Source: Gibbula magus | Lineage: Eukaryota > Mollusca > Gastropoda > Trochida > Trochidae | Reading direction: 5' to 3' | Length of the DNA: 64,000 nt | NCBI GenBank assembly: GCA_936450465.1 | Contig: OW388293.1 | Coordinates: forward strand, 50,210,040-50,274,039 | Part shown: piece after piece, positions 46,600-57,690 of the stretch | How the letters are laid out: each line of letters starts with the position of its first letter | How positions within the stretch are numbered: position 1 is the first letter of the stretch | Notes under the pieces: model-generated | What the model saw: only the letters and a program-made list of their open reading frames with translations | What the model was told of the DNA's origin: nothing | The model's database searches: none | Program-made: the position numbers and the translations under genes

Positions 46600-47103
46600 G
46601 ATGTCGACATCGCAATCAATAATAGTGTCGATGATGGTTTCACATTTGTTGCAAGCTGATTGTACATTCCAGAGACTGAGTTTCAGGGTGGTTTGTAAAT
46701 GGGATTGTCCAGATTCACTGAAGAAACAATTTCATTGGTTGTTTGGGTTTGTAGCCTACTGTCAGTCAGAACACAGACAAGGCTCTGCTTACGCCTGCCA
46801 GCTCGTCGACCTCTGATTGTCTTACGTCGGTGACCATTGTGTAAGATTGACTCCAAGCAAGTTACAGCACGTTTCAGTTCACATGAAAGTTCACCTTGTG
46901 AACAAGAGTGACCAACTTCAATCAGCTTCTGTCTTGTATAATAGAGGCCAAGTCCATCCATGCCCGGGCTTATCCAATCAAGATCCAAACAAAAGACAGG
47001 TACACTGGTGAGCTTGTTCTCACTTTGAAAAGTTAGCAATGATAGCAAAAATGTCACTATCAAAGTCAATCTTTCCGGTGAATATAGAAAGGATATTTCC
47101 ATA
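44336..47103 (-). mobile_element. CR1/L2-group LINE, truncated at its 3' end
   Basis: The element encodes an apurinic-type endonuclease followed by reverse transcriptase (next entry), with a further coding segment upstream in another frame. Its 3' boundary is fixed by comparison with unit I: repeat sequence GTAAGGTATTTATTT continues to 44335 and LINE sequence begins at once, inside the reverse transcriptase C-terminal region, with no 3' untranslated region or tail. The 5' limit is less certain. Repeat-unit sequence resumes near 47818, leaving about 700 bp of possible 5' untranslated or unrelated sequence. Confidence 0.85.
46683..47102 (-). pseudogene. N-terminal part of the LINE polyprotein, out of frame with ORF2
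   Basis: A 139-codon frame containing LDWISPGMDGLGLYYTRQKL, RRKTIRGRRAGRRKQ and DNPIYKPP. The basic R-G-R-R-A-G-R-R segment directly before the endonuclease is usual for the 5' part of such LINE proteins. It ends in TGA within ACCACCCTGAAACTC, while the endonuclease frame passes through the same bases as TTLKLSLWNVQSACN. Either a single-base indel split one protein, or this is a separate upstream frame joined by frameshifting. A hydrophobic start (LTLIVTFLLSLLTF) is visible. Confidence 0.6.
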
Positions 47104-47479
47104 TCAATTTGATCTATGAACTGTCAGAAATGTCTTTGCAAAGTATGACACATCTAGGATGTGTAAATCCTGAGAAAAACACATAAAATGTGAGAGCAAA
47201 TGAGCAAATTTATACTCCACAAACAAAGCCGAGGACCATGTTTTGATCTTACTTATGAACCGACAGAAATTATGATTTAGATATAATTTCAATATTTTGT
47301 CTTCACGTGGCTTCATTGGTATATACTGCTGGGAGTTCAACTGCTATGAAGAGAGCACACCCGCGCCCTGCAAGTGCTTTGCGCTCGCTACCCACGCCAT
47401 GCACGTGAGCTGCATGCGCTATCTGCCTCGTGGAGTTCACATGATTGTCACTGTGGAAAATACATCATTGTTCTCGTGG

Positions 47480-47552
47480 GCCTTTATAGCCGAGTTGTCA
47501 AAGGCGCCAGTTTACTGAGCGGGTGGTGCAGGGTTCGAAACAAGGCATTCAA
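47480..47552 (+). repeat. tRNA-Leu-like sequence, possible SINE head
   Basis: TAGCCGAGTTGTCAAAGGCG then CCAGTTTACTGAGCGGG and GGGTTCGAAAC. This resembles a leucine (or other class II) tRNA with A box (TAGCCGAGTTGTCAAAGG) and B box (GGTTCGAAAC). The acceptor stem does not close convincingly, so it is not a functional tRNA gene. It lies upstream of the LINE on the opposite strand, and could be a SINE fragment carrying an RNA polymerase III promoter. Confidence 0.45.
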
Positions 47553-47666
47553 AGCTTATGTTTGTGATTTGTGATATTTTGTGATGGTATTTATTCGAAG
47601 AAGGACTTTGAATCAAAGTATTTCAAAACGTGTATAATTCCCAATCAAACTAAATTTGGATAGATT

Positions 47667-47752
47667 CTAGAGTAAGCCCCGGGCATTCCTAGAGAAAGCC
47701 CTGGGCATTCTTCAAGAAAGCCCTGGGCATTCTTGGAGAACGCCCGGCAAAC
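47667..47752 (+). repeat. 27-bp tandem repeat, three copies
   Basis: GAGTAAGCCCCGGGCATTC, AGAAAGCCCTGGGCATTC and AAGAAAGCCCTGGGCATTC follow with about 27-bp spacing. GC-rich relative to the flanks. Confidence 0.85.
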
Positions 47753-49820
47753 TGACAATAGAGGTTTACCCGGTAAAAGTAGAACCTAATAGAACAATAG
47801 AGTGACGTCACCAGAGGTTTATAAACATATGCAATTAAAGTGTTACAGTGCCAAGGGTAGTCACTGCTCTAACATATTATTTTAAAAGATTTCATCAGAA
47901 TGTCATTAACATTTTGTCCACGTGTGGGGATAAATGTGACATGAACTCTCCTGTAAAATGCCAAAACAGTAACACTGATTAATACATTTTCTAATGTTTA
48001 TTTTTTAAAGAATATGGCACACGTTATTACTCACCCGTCGTTTTTCTGATTAATTGTGTACGTTAATAGCTAAAATACAAGAACTATGCTGAAAAGATTC
48101 TTAATCATAAGGTACCACGAACAAAATGCAAACTTTCAAAGATTTTTAATCAAAAGGGATTTCTTTTAATACTAAGTAACTATTTCTAGAACTACTGTGA
48201 CAGGGCATCAGAACAGATTATGTTATAACAAACAAACTCGTCAATGTTCACATATGGAATGCTTTAATGATGTCATTATGTAAAATTAATTCCTAAAATA
48301 GAAACACGGAGCTAACATTTGAAAATCAAGCTGCTTATGTTTTGTTTTTCGCTTCGTAATGTGACTTAGAAAAAAATAAGATATCAAAATAAAACTTTTG
48401 ATTAACTTATTTTTTTCACTTTTAATTAGAAACTGCAAACAAGTATGATCTGAAAGAAATGACACAAAAAGATGTTTTACGCACCTGCTTTTAATATATA
48501 TATGTAGTTGGCATCAATGAGATGTTTTGCCGAAACCAAGAATTTAAACAAGAGATACTTTTTTCGTATTCTTTTAGAAATCTGTTGCAAACTAAATATG
48601 ATTTATTTATAAGAAACACCTTCCATGATTGAGAGACAATGAGATCCTAGACATATTGTAGAGATGTATACAAAATGCCGTTGGATACAAAACATTTTGT
48701 CTACAAATAGCTACATTTGGTATTAAACTCACGGGCAAAATAAACTATTCCTCTATACTTCATGAATGTGTGATGATATTTCGTAGTTGATCTGAACTAA
48801 TATTCATAACTCTTTATTTTGTATTTTGATTTTGTATCTGTCCATGTATTTACAAAATGAAGTAAAATCATTAAACAGACAATAATTACAAAATAAATGA
48901 AGCTTATTTAACTAACAAATAATAAACTGAAACCATAAAACTGTTTGTTTTTTAATCACCATAATAAAATACAATGCAATACTTCCCATAATAAGTTTAG
49001 TCGTCTGTGCAGGTTTAATTATTGAGGCTACTTAAAAAAGTAAGTCCAAAATATGTTTGTGTAATTGCCTACCATATCAAAACAGGAAAATAAGTATAAT
49101 TCTTTCCCAAAATGTATTCTCCATTCTCCAAAGCTGAAACAAGCAAGTATCTAAAAAGCTTTTTTTCAATTAAATTAAATTAAATTAATTTTGTTATTCC
49201 ATACTCAAAGGCCACAGGCTTATAGTAATAATACATTTGAATATACATGAATGAACCATTGCGCTAATCTCTTATACTAGTCATTTTTGATATTCATAGT
49301 ATGGTATATAAACATAGCAAGATTTTTAATTACATCCTGATTTTTAAAGTTTAATAAAGACGGAAATTTATCAGAAGAAGGATGGACATAATAGAATTCT
49401 TTATGGTATTTTCTACGTAAATTATCATATAATGTTTTTCAATTATTAAGTCTTTGGTTCCATTACCGAGAATTTGTTTAAAACTCTGACGTCATTGACT
49501 TGTTTATCATGTTAAGGACTTCTTAAAGTATCTTTTTAAAAATAATCTGGTCTCACATTCTGTTGGATTAATCCTTGAAATAGTGTCTGATTTATATAAA
49601 CTTGCAAGAAAAAATGTGGTACAACCATATTTTGTTCTTTATTATTTTCCGGGAAATTGTTTTCAAAATCTTGAACAACTATTTTTTCTTTAAGGAATTA
49701 AAAACATCATTGATCAGAAAGAAAATCGGAGAATGATAATGAGTTGAAACGTCGCAATAAGGACGTTTGACAATTTCAAACAATTTCATTACCTTTTATA
49801 CTTTCAATTACCTGATTATG

Positions 49821-50282
49821 TACATTTGTAGCATTTTTTTACTGTTTTTTTAAAAAGTTTTAAAAGGAAAGTACATGCCGGTCCATTTCTCATCGAGCCG
49901 GCATTTTAATGTGTTCACATTAAAATTAGGCTAGAAGGTAGTTTAAGTGATCTGACTGATGTAGTGATACCTCAACACTCAAATTAGACTTTTAAATATG
50001 TATAACGACGGAATAGTCAACGTTCTTGCTGGCCGAACTCTCAAAATTGCATATGACCTACAATCTACCTCTCACACTGACGAGTTCAACAAAATTGTCT
50101 CTTTATACGTTGCTCCATTTTCTACCAATACTGAATACCATTTTCTGTGTTTACAGCTTATCGGGTTGTGTAATATGATGTTTTACCTTCTGATGTAACA
50201 ATATATTGTATAAACATTAATAATAAACATTTTAAAATTGAGAAAATATAACTCTCAAAATACGTGCTACAGCGCCTCTAAG
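49821..50282. mobile_element. MITE of family 1b, unit II
   Basis: Near-identical copy of 40531-40992, duplicated with the unit. The 66-codon frame at 49998-50198 is the counterpart of that at 40708 with a single replacement. Confidence 0.65.
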
Positions 50283-50860
50283 ATATAGAAAAAATGTCCC
50301 TAAGTTAAAAATCGAAAGTTCACATTAATTCATTGTTGATCAATATAGCAACAAAACAACGTGATCACGAATTCGCCAAACTTTTCTGTTTTTATTGCAT
50401 TTGCTTTGTGCAATATGTCCCTTTGGAATTGGTAAAAGGAAAATAGTTGCATATTGCAAGTTTAATCTTCGATATGCATGTATCTTCAGAAGAGAAGTTT
50501 GTCAAAGGTACACGAGATTGGACAAAATCTAAAAGTGTCAATGGCGCATCTTTTCTGTAAACATGTAAGTGCATATTGAAAATGACAACAAAAAGCCAAA
50601 GTAATAACAATAGGTCTTCCAGACTTACACCTTGAAGACTTCATAATTTCAATGATTTACAATTCCTACCAAGTTCACGTGTTAGATTTACCTAATTATA
50701 CAACATACAAGCTCATTTATCACGCGACATTGATACCAGCCTTCAAGTGTTGCGTGTCTTGGTATGGCTTCCACTGAGAATCTAGACCAGAAGTAACCGT
50801 ACAGGCAGTGGGTTCGTTTCAAACCAAGACACCTCAACCTAAAAGACTAAATACACAGAG

Positions 50861-51004
50861 GATCTCACCCAAGTGTTTTCTGATATCAAATATATCAACA
50901 CGCGTTGATAAAAGTTACAAATATCCGAGGCTTGCCGAGGATATTTTTACTTTTATCAACGAGTATTGATATATTTGATATCAGAAGACACGAGGGTGAG
51001 ATTC
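50861..51004. mobile_element. foldback element, unit II
   Basis: Copy of 41572-41715. The inner arm reads TGATATATTTGATATCAG, giving a slightly better pairing than in unit I. Confidence 0.8.
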
Positions 51005-51269
51005 TATTTATCATCCAAAATCATTCTTATAACGTTTAAGTGAAAATAGTGTACATCTCTGAGCACATCTCTGCCATTTGACTTCCAGTGCGTTGAGGTC
51101 ATAGCATTGTGACGTCATTACTCGATGATGTAAAAGCATTGTGATGTCATGTAGCTGACGGCGACAGGGCATTGTGCAAAATCTACTGCCAAAAAGATAT
51201 CTCCTAGGAGATATCGCTTGATCTCACACAAGAGATTTCTCCTGTTGAACACAGTTTTGGATGATAAAT
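51005..51269. mobile_element. MITE with TTTATCATCCAAAA ends, unit II
   Basis: Copy of 41716-41981, including the AGCATTGTGATGTCAT word and the TATCTCCTAGGAGATATCGC palindrome. Confidence 0.65.
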
Positions 51270-52409
51270 CCGAGTATTTGTTGCAAGAAGGCAATATGCG
51301 CCTTTTTTCGCTGCTGAGCACCAGGCAGTTCCAGTTCTATCTTCCGTCAGAAGATTTGAAGATTTCTGATCATTATCACTCATCTTCTAGTTCACATGTG
51401 AGGACAATCGGCCTCCATGCAGACGGAATTTTTGAAGAACAAACTCCATATTTGGAAGTAGGATAAAAGAAGTAGTGACTTACTTAAATGAGAACTCTTA
51501 CCGTTCAAATGATCTGGGTTTATAGAACTCGTTTGCATGAGTGTGAAATGCACATGAGTTTGTGTGGTGAACCTTTCACAGTTAAAGCATGCACGATCTT
51601 TGATTTTCAGGTTGAGATACTATACAAACCATGCAAAAAAGTTTTTTTTACAAAATCGAGCACTGCGTTATCAAATCTTGCGTCAATAGAATATAGGGCA
51701 TTGCGAAAAAATAGTATATCGCATACATTTTAATTATTTTTGTTATAAGTGAAAGTGTTAACACTTTAAATAGGTTAGATAATTAAGAACATACGATATG
51801 ACCTTCCTACATGTGAAAATAACTCTTTTAATAACTTTTAATAATCTCTTGAATAAATGGTGAAACTTTTGAAAACTACGTCTCGTATCAGAGCCTCATG
51901 TGCTGTAAGTGAAACGTTAAATTGATGAGGTGAAATCTTTTATATTACAAACGAAAACAGACAACCTTGATGTATTGAAATGTGCCTTTGTTACATAAGT
52001 TATGTAAATGGGTCATGGCTACACACTAAATCAAATTTGTCATATTCCGTTTGTATGTGAACACGATTATACATTTATGATAATGGAGACTAAAATTGGA
52101 GCAGTTGATTCATTCAAAAGAAGAATCGAGTTCTTTTTCTCTGCTTTGAATTCATTCTCGATCTTAGTTTATGTAGGACGTGATGAACAATGCAATTAAG
52201 ATTATTATGCATTTTTACTTGTATTTGAAATGTTGATTCTCAATCATTGCATATTTGACACAATCCAAAACCCTCATAATATGAATAATTCATAGCTTGT
52301 GCAGCGGAAAGCCATGCTCTCCATGTTCTCCAACTGCACTTCACTGTTTAGTGTTTAGTTTTACCATTTAGTGGAGAATACAGAGGTTGTTTAGACAAAC
52401 ATACCGTAA

Positions 52410-54630
52410 TACCTTTTTTTTAATTGATAAAAGTTTCAAACGTCTACTTATACTTGAAACTTTATTTTCAGTTTTCTAATGTCTTTTTTAACTTCATGTA
52501 AGAAGTTTTTCCAATTATATTCAAAGACGTATTTTTTTAACGCAGTTACACAACTGGAGTCTAGCTTCAGTTACATAAGTAGATTTGTTTGCGCCAGGGT
52601 GTCATCCTTACACCAGCTGAACTACAAGACCGTCTACAGATAAACCAGACTTCAAGGCCGCGGACAAGAGATACAGTCCAGATATACCACTTACATAAAC
52701 CATCCTTGTGTTAATAAGAATATCCGTCTCCCTCCTCTGAGTAATACTAGCTTCCATTGTATTCATATTGTTACCTTCTCTTCAATCGTATTCTCATCTA
52801 TCTTGTTAATTAGTTCATTATATTATTTTGTATATATATCTAACCTTACATTTTGTCACATGCGTACTTGAAAGCGATACATGTCATGCTCTCAGAATAA
52901 AGAAGATGATCATTCATAAATGAGTTTTCGTATTTGTCTGCATACTTCTAAAATGCCAATCAGAAAAGTCACTCTTGTATAAAGTACAGTTATATAGTCT
53001 TCATCATTAGGGTTGTTTTGAAGGAAATATTACTTGTGTAACTAAAATGTGTTCAATGGATAAACACATCAAAAGTCGCACATGTTGAATACTCAGACTT
53101 TGTGTTGACAACCTGTCATCCACTAACTTCATTGGCACGACAATACACTACATTACAAAGAGTCAAATAGAAACATGTCAACGTTTATTTTATTTCTTCC
53201 ATTGTGAATGGTCGGAAAACATAATCTAATGGGCAATGAATCCCAAATCCCAAAACTCTTTAAGGAATTACCGCACATTGATATGCTAAACTTACCAAGT
53301 TGCTCAACTAATAAATTCAAAGTTTTAAAAACAATCATTAGATATTTAAGTACATATCTTAAATAATGTCCATATTAACACTTGCCGACACTTGTTCTTT
53401 ATTTCTGTATGAAAATGTCAATTAAATTACAATAGATAAATAAAATAACGTCCTAAATATTTACCAATTACTTAGGCATATAAAATATTGTGTTTAAGGA
53501 GTGCTCCCAAAATATTTAACACACATTTACTATTGTTTGTATCAAATACTCATAAGATTTTCGTAAGGTGTTTTTTTTCTTTCTTTTTTTCTCTTATCTC
53601 TTTATCTTATCGAGCATTCAAATTCAGCGATTTGTAAATTTACTTAACGCTGGTCATCTTGCTATGGTTAAGTGATATCGATGATGAAGCCCTGTCGTTT
53701 TAATGGTTATTTCTTTAATATAAAAACGAAAATATTACATACATTAATTACAATTACAAGGACTGGCTGGTGTTCCAGACAATAATTATAAGAATGCAAC
53801 CAGTACATTGAAAATGACGTCCTGTCGTTGTAATGGGGATATCTTTGACTAGTGTATCACTCATGCAGTATTTCAATCATGAAAATATGACGGTGAAGGG
53901 GCTGCAACACGTTTTCTGTGGGAAATAAAGAGATCTCACAAAATGGAAAAGAAATGGGACCAATTACAAAACAATTCTCAATCAAAAATTAATGGTGGTG
54001 GTAATGAAGTGTTATGGTTCTGTTAAATAACGAGGATCAATTTCCAATCCTCGTATGATGAAAAAGTGTTCACACTAAAATGGCGACTAGTAGTTCTCGT
54101 TTAATACCTAACACAGTTTTTTAATCAAATAATGATAATCATCGTATAACGGGCTGGTTTACCTTCAAAGTATAGGTATACTGCATACACTTTTATTATA
54201 AATGGCAAATTTCAACATATACAAAAATGCAATAAAAGTGCAACAGTGCCAATGGTAGTCTATGCTCTAACAAAGTATTTCAATAGATTTCATCAGAATG
54301 TCATTAACATCTTGTCCACGTGTGGGGATGAATGTGACATGAACTCTCCTGTCCATTGCCAAAACGGCAACACTGACTGAAACATTTATGTTTTAAAGAA
54401 TATGGCACACATGATTACTCACCCGTCGCTTTTCTGATTTAAGCTAAACTCAACTATGCTCAAAAGATTCTTAATCAAAAGATACAAACAAAATGGAAAC
54501 TTTCAAAGATTTTTTAATCAAAACGGATTTTTTTATACTAAGTAACTATTTCTAGAACTACTCTGGCAGGGCATCAGAACAGATTATGTTGTAACAACCA
54601 AGCCCGTCAATGTTCACATATGCAATACCA
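52410..54630 (+). repeat. direct repeat unit III (partial, diverged)
   Basis: Follows units I and II from TTGATAAAAGTTTCAAACG to ACTACTCTGGCAGGGCATCA near 54560. It then leaves the shared sequence near 54630. More diverged than I and II are from each other. A 29-bp stretch after TCTACTTAT is deleted. Confidence 0.75.
53895..54250. mobile_element. MITE related to family 1, in unit III
   Basis: Left end AAGGGGCTGCAACACGTTTT, right end AAAGTGCAACAGTGCC, imperfect inverted partners. Equivalent but shorter or disrupted copies lie at about 17780-18080 (reverse), 38420-38575 and 47820-47860. In unit II the LINE event removed most of it. Confidence 0.5.
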
Positions 54631-55271
54631 ATAGCTCAACATATTCTCTGACATTTACTAATGATGAAAAAACATGGCCTGATATGCAAACAGAAACTAT
54701 AGTCATTAAAACTCGCGTTTCTTTTGCTGTTCAGTATATTTTAGCTATTACGAACAAAACATACATGAGTGAAATATCACGATATGCTAAACTATAGTAT
54801 ACCACAACAGTTTGACCATTATAAATTAAATTTTAAAGATCTCAAAATTCTAATACTCGATAAGAAAAATACCTTATGAAAACCTTATGAGTGAAATATT
54901 ACAACAAGTTAAAGATGTTGAGGCATTTTTAGTAGGATTTGGTATGCAGGCTATCTTACTTATTTCAAGGATGCAGATTATTAAGAAAGTAAAGTGTTTT
55001 TGATCCTTAAAATTAAAAACAAAATGGCCACCAAAATTGCTTTAAATAGTGGCTGGTGAGCGAGGTAATGGTGTTTGTTAATATATTTTTTAGGGTTTGA
55101 AAAATTATTTTTAAGACATTACAGAAATAGTAGTATTAATAAGTGTAAATGAATCAGATACCAAGCTGAAAAATTACTTTAGACCCTCTAAATTTAAAAC
55201 AAAATGGCTGCCATCGTCGCCTTGACTAGTCTTCATGCATTATCACCATTTGTGACTGAATCTCTATTGCA
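54631..55271. other. no supported gene
   Basis: Contains a weak internal duplication: AAAACAAAATGGCCACC at about 55016 and AAAACAAAATGGCTGCC at about 55197, with similar words before each. No frame of note. Confidence 0.4.
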
Positions 55272-56190
55272 CTCCAGAACAAGATTGGAATCGAGTTCGG
55301 GTTTAGCTTAAAGGTGCATCCATTGTGTTTCATAAAATTGTATTTGGCTGTAATACGTTCCAACTCACCATATATGCAGTCTTGCATATGTATCCCCAAT
55401 CGCCAAATATATCATAATTACTAGTTTCCAATGAACATTGAGTAACATCAATGTGCATGTGCAGAAACCAAAACTGCAAGTCCCATTTACAGTAGCTATG
55501 CACAGTAGCTATGTGACCTAGTAAACATTAACAACTCAAATTTTTATTTTTGTCTGTTATAAATAAGATTCCAAAATTACGTTTGACTCATTGACGCGCG
55601 CCCCACGCTGTGCATTGTCCGGTTTTCGATCAGAAATCACTACTTTTACCTCCATATCGTCAACATGCTAAGTCTACTATCATCAAAATGGTAGTTTTCG
55701 GTAACAGTCGGTACTTCTCGATAAAGTTACACCATTTATAACATTTGCAATATGGTACCCCCAACAACACAATGGATGTATCTTTAACACCCCTTCAGGA
55801 CTCAGGGAAAAGGGTTGTTTTCGATTTTGTGTTAAGCTGAACAACTCTTCAGGACCCGAGTTGTAGTCGAGTTTGGGTTAAACTTAACAACTCTTCAAAA
55901 CCCGGATTGTATTCGAGGTCGGGTTTGGCCAAACACCCCTTCAAGACCCGTGTTGTATTCAAAGTCGGGTTTAGCTAAACCCTTCAGAACTCGAGTTCGG
56001 GTTTAGCTTAACACCCCTTCATGATCAGGACCCGGGTTGTATTCGAGGTGGTGTTTAGCTTAACAACTCTTCATGACCCGGGTTGTACTCGAGTTCGGGT
56101 TTAGCTTAATATACTCTTTAGGACCCGGGTTGTATTCGAATTCGGGTTAAGCTTAACAACTCTTTGAGACCAAGATTATATTCGAGGTGT
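55272..56190 (+). repeat. 47-bp tandem array, interrupted by a MITE
   Basis: Units of the form CTTCAGGACCCGGGTTGTAT then TCGAGTTCGGGTTTAGCTTA and ACAAC. Copies are centred on ACCCG(G/A)GTTGTA words near 55853, 55900, 55947, 56029, 56076 and 56123, with one short unit near 55990. The first unit (TCCAGAACAAGATTGGAATC near 55273) is separated from the rest by the MITE at 55308-55787. The array runs into GAGGAAATACGGTATA (56228-56243), the terminus of the ATACCGTATTT MITE family. Confidence 0.85.
55308..55787. mobile_element. TTAA-flanked MITE, family 2
   Basis: TTAA then AGGTGCATCCATTGTGTTTC at the left. AACACAATGGATGTATCT then TTAA at the right. The terminal inverted repeat is about 18 bp and the element is 480 bp. 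It sits exactly inside the unit word GTTTAGC-TTAA-CACCCCTTCA of the 47-bp array, whose other units show the uninterrupted site (near 56003). No coding frame. Confidence 0.85.
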
Positions 56191-56499
56191 TTTTTAGCAC
56201 CATGTTCCACCCTAAGGTTACAATGGAGGAAATACGGTATAATTACAAAAGAGTAGCTTTCTCATAAATGGCATTCTAAAATTATGTGTATCAACCATGC
56301 ATATTGTGTGTGGTCGATAGGGTTACTTTATAATCAATACATCATTTAAATATCAATGTGTCACTCAAACTGTTGAATAATGATAGCATGAAAACCAGGC
56401 TCCCTCTCTGTCCAAGTTTATGATGTGACATTTCTTAAAAAACACTATATTGCACACATATACTTTCCCATCATATGTTGTAAGGCGTTAGAACAACAG

Positions 56500-56850
56500 C
56501 TGTCCCTTTGTCGACATTCATTCATCTTATATACAAGTTTTAATTTCTAAAATACATTTAGTTGATTGCTGTAATGTCCAGATTTACTCCGCTATCTATT
56601 ATAATACAATTTCAAACTAATCGTGATCTACTTAAACATTTAACATTGCAACAACCCAAGGTTTGATGTCATACATGACGTCATTCCCATTGTCTTTTCC
56701 GTCCATACGGATGTATAAGTCACAGAGATTTGTGATTGAAATAGCAAACGTGCATTGAAACTTAGCATGCCTAATCGTAAAAGCCTTTCTGTTTGGTAAT
56801 AAATTAGAAATAAGGTAACCTTTGTTATTCATAAAAAAAGGCAATTTATC
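56500..56850. repeat. direct duplicate block, copy A
   Basis: GTCGACATTCATTCATCTTA to about 56850 matches 57350-57690. Shared words: TTGATTGCTGT, CATTTAACATTGCAACAA, TGTCATACATGACGTCA. A 70-codon minus frame (56632-56844) is not conserved in copy B. Confidence 0.75.
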
Positions 56851-56879
56851 AAGAAATCGAAAATGGTGTCAAACCGCAT

Positions 56880-57330
56880 ATTATAATCAGGTCCGTGAAA
56901 ACATCTGTTTTGTATCATTTCTTAAAGATCATACTTTTTTGCAGTTTTAAATTAAAAGTGATAAAATAAGTTAATCAAAAGTTTTTATTTGCAAATTTAA
57001 TCTTGCAAGAACTCATATTACGGAGCCGAAACAAAAAGATGAGCAGTTTGACTTTCAAGTATTAGCTCCGTGTTTCCATTTTAGAGAATTAATTTTACAT
57101 AATTAAAGCATCCAATATGTGAACAATGACGGGCTTGGTTGTTACAACATAATCCGTTCTGATGCCCTGTCAGAGTAGTTCTAGAAATAGTTGCTTAGTA
57201 TTAAAATAAGTCCGTTTTGATAAAAAAAAATAATAATCTGTGAAAGTTTTAATTTTGTTCATACGTTTTGATTAACAATGTTTTCAGCATAGTTCTAACT
57301 TTTTAGATATTTACGAACAAAACAAACATC
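56880..57330 (+). repeat. dispersed copy of the array core
   Basis: AAGTTAATCAAAAGTTTTTA, GACGGGCTTGGTTGTTACAA and ATAATCCGTTCTGATGCC follow 24000-24380 of array unit 1 in order and orientation. It separates the duplicate blocks at 56500 and 57350. Confidence 0.75.
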
Positions 57331-57349
57331 AGTTAAAGGAGCTGCCCCA

Positions 57350-57690
57350 CTGTCGACATTCATTTATCTTATAATCAAGTTTTTATTTAAAAAATTCATT
57401 CAGTTGATTGCTGTCATGTTCAACTTCAACTCCGATATCGTTACAATTTCAAAGTAATCGTGATCTTCTTAAATATTTAACATTGCAACAATCCAAGGTT
57501 GCATACAAGCTTATGTCATACATGACGTCAATCGTGCTGTCTGGTCCTGCACAATCAATCACACTGATACTAAGTCACGGCACTTTGTGATTAAAATAGG
57601 AAACATTGAAACTAGAGCTGATGTTACTAAAACATTTCTGTTTGGTAAAAAAATTAGAAATGACATTTGTGAACTGAAGTTTTAAAAGAG
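57350..57690. repeat. direct duplicate block, copy B
   Basis: See copy A. It carries a small insertion (GCATACAAGCTTA) after CCAAGGTT and is diverged overall. Confidence 0.75.

Larger units (their letters stand above)
50730..51466 (+). repeat. E module, copy 8, split by foldback insertions
   Basis: Same structure as copy 7, with the interruption at about 50851-51269. The distal frame (51218-51466) is intact here: LLQEGNMRLFSLLSTRQFQF, then HVRTIGLHADGIFEEQTPYL. Compared with array unit 1, roughly ten of eleven differences in this part change the amino acid. Confidence 0.7.
43145..52409 (+). repeat. direct repeat unit II, interrupted by a LINE
   Basis: Equivalent to unit I but 9.27 kb long, because about 3.48 kb containing a LINE (44336 to about 47817) replaces the segment equivalent to 38297-38545. 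Without the insert the unit is about 5.8 kb. Confidence 0.85.
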
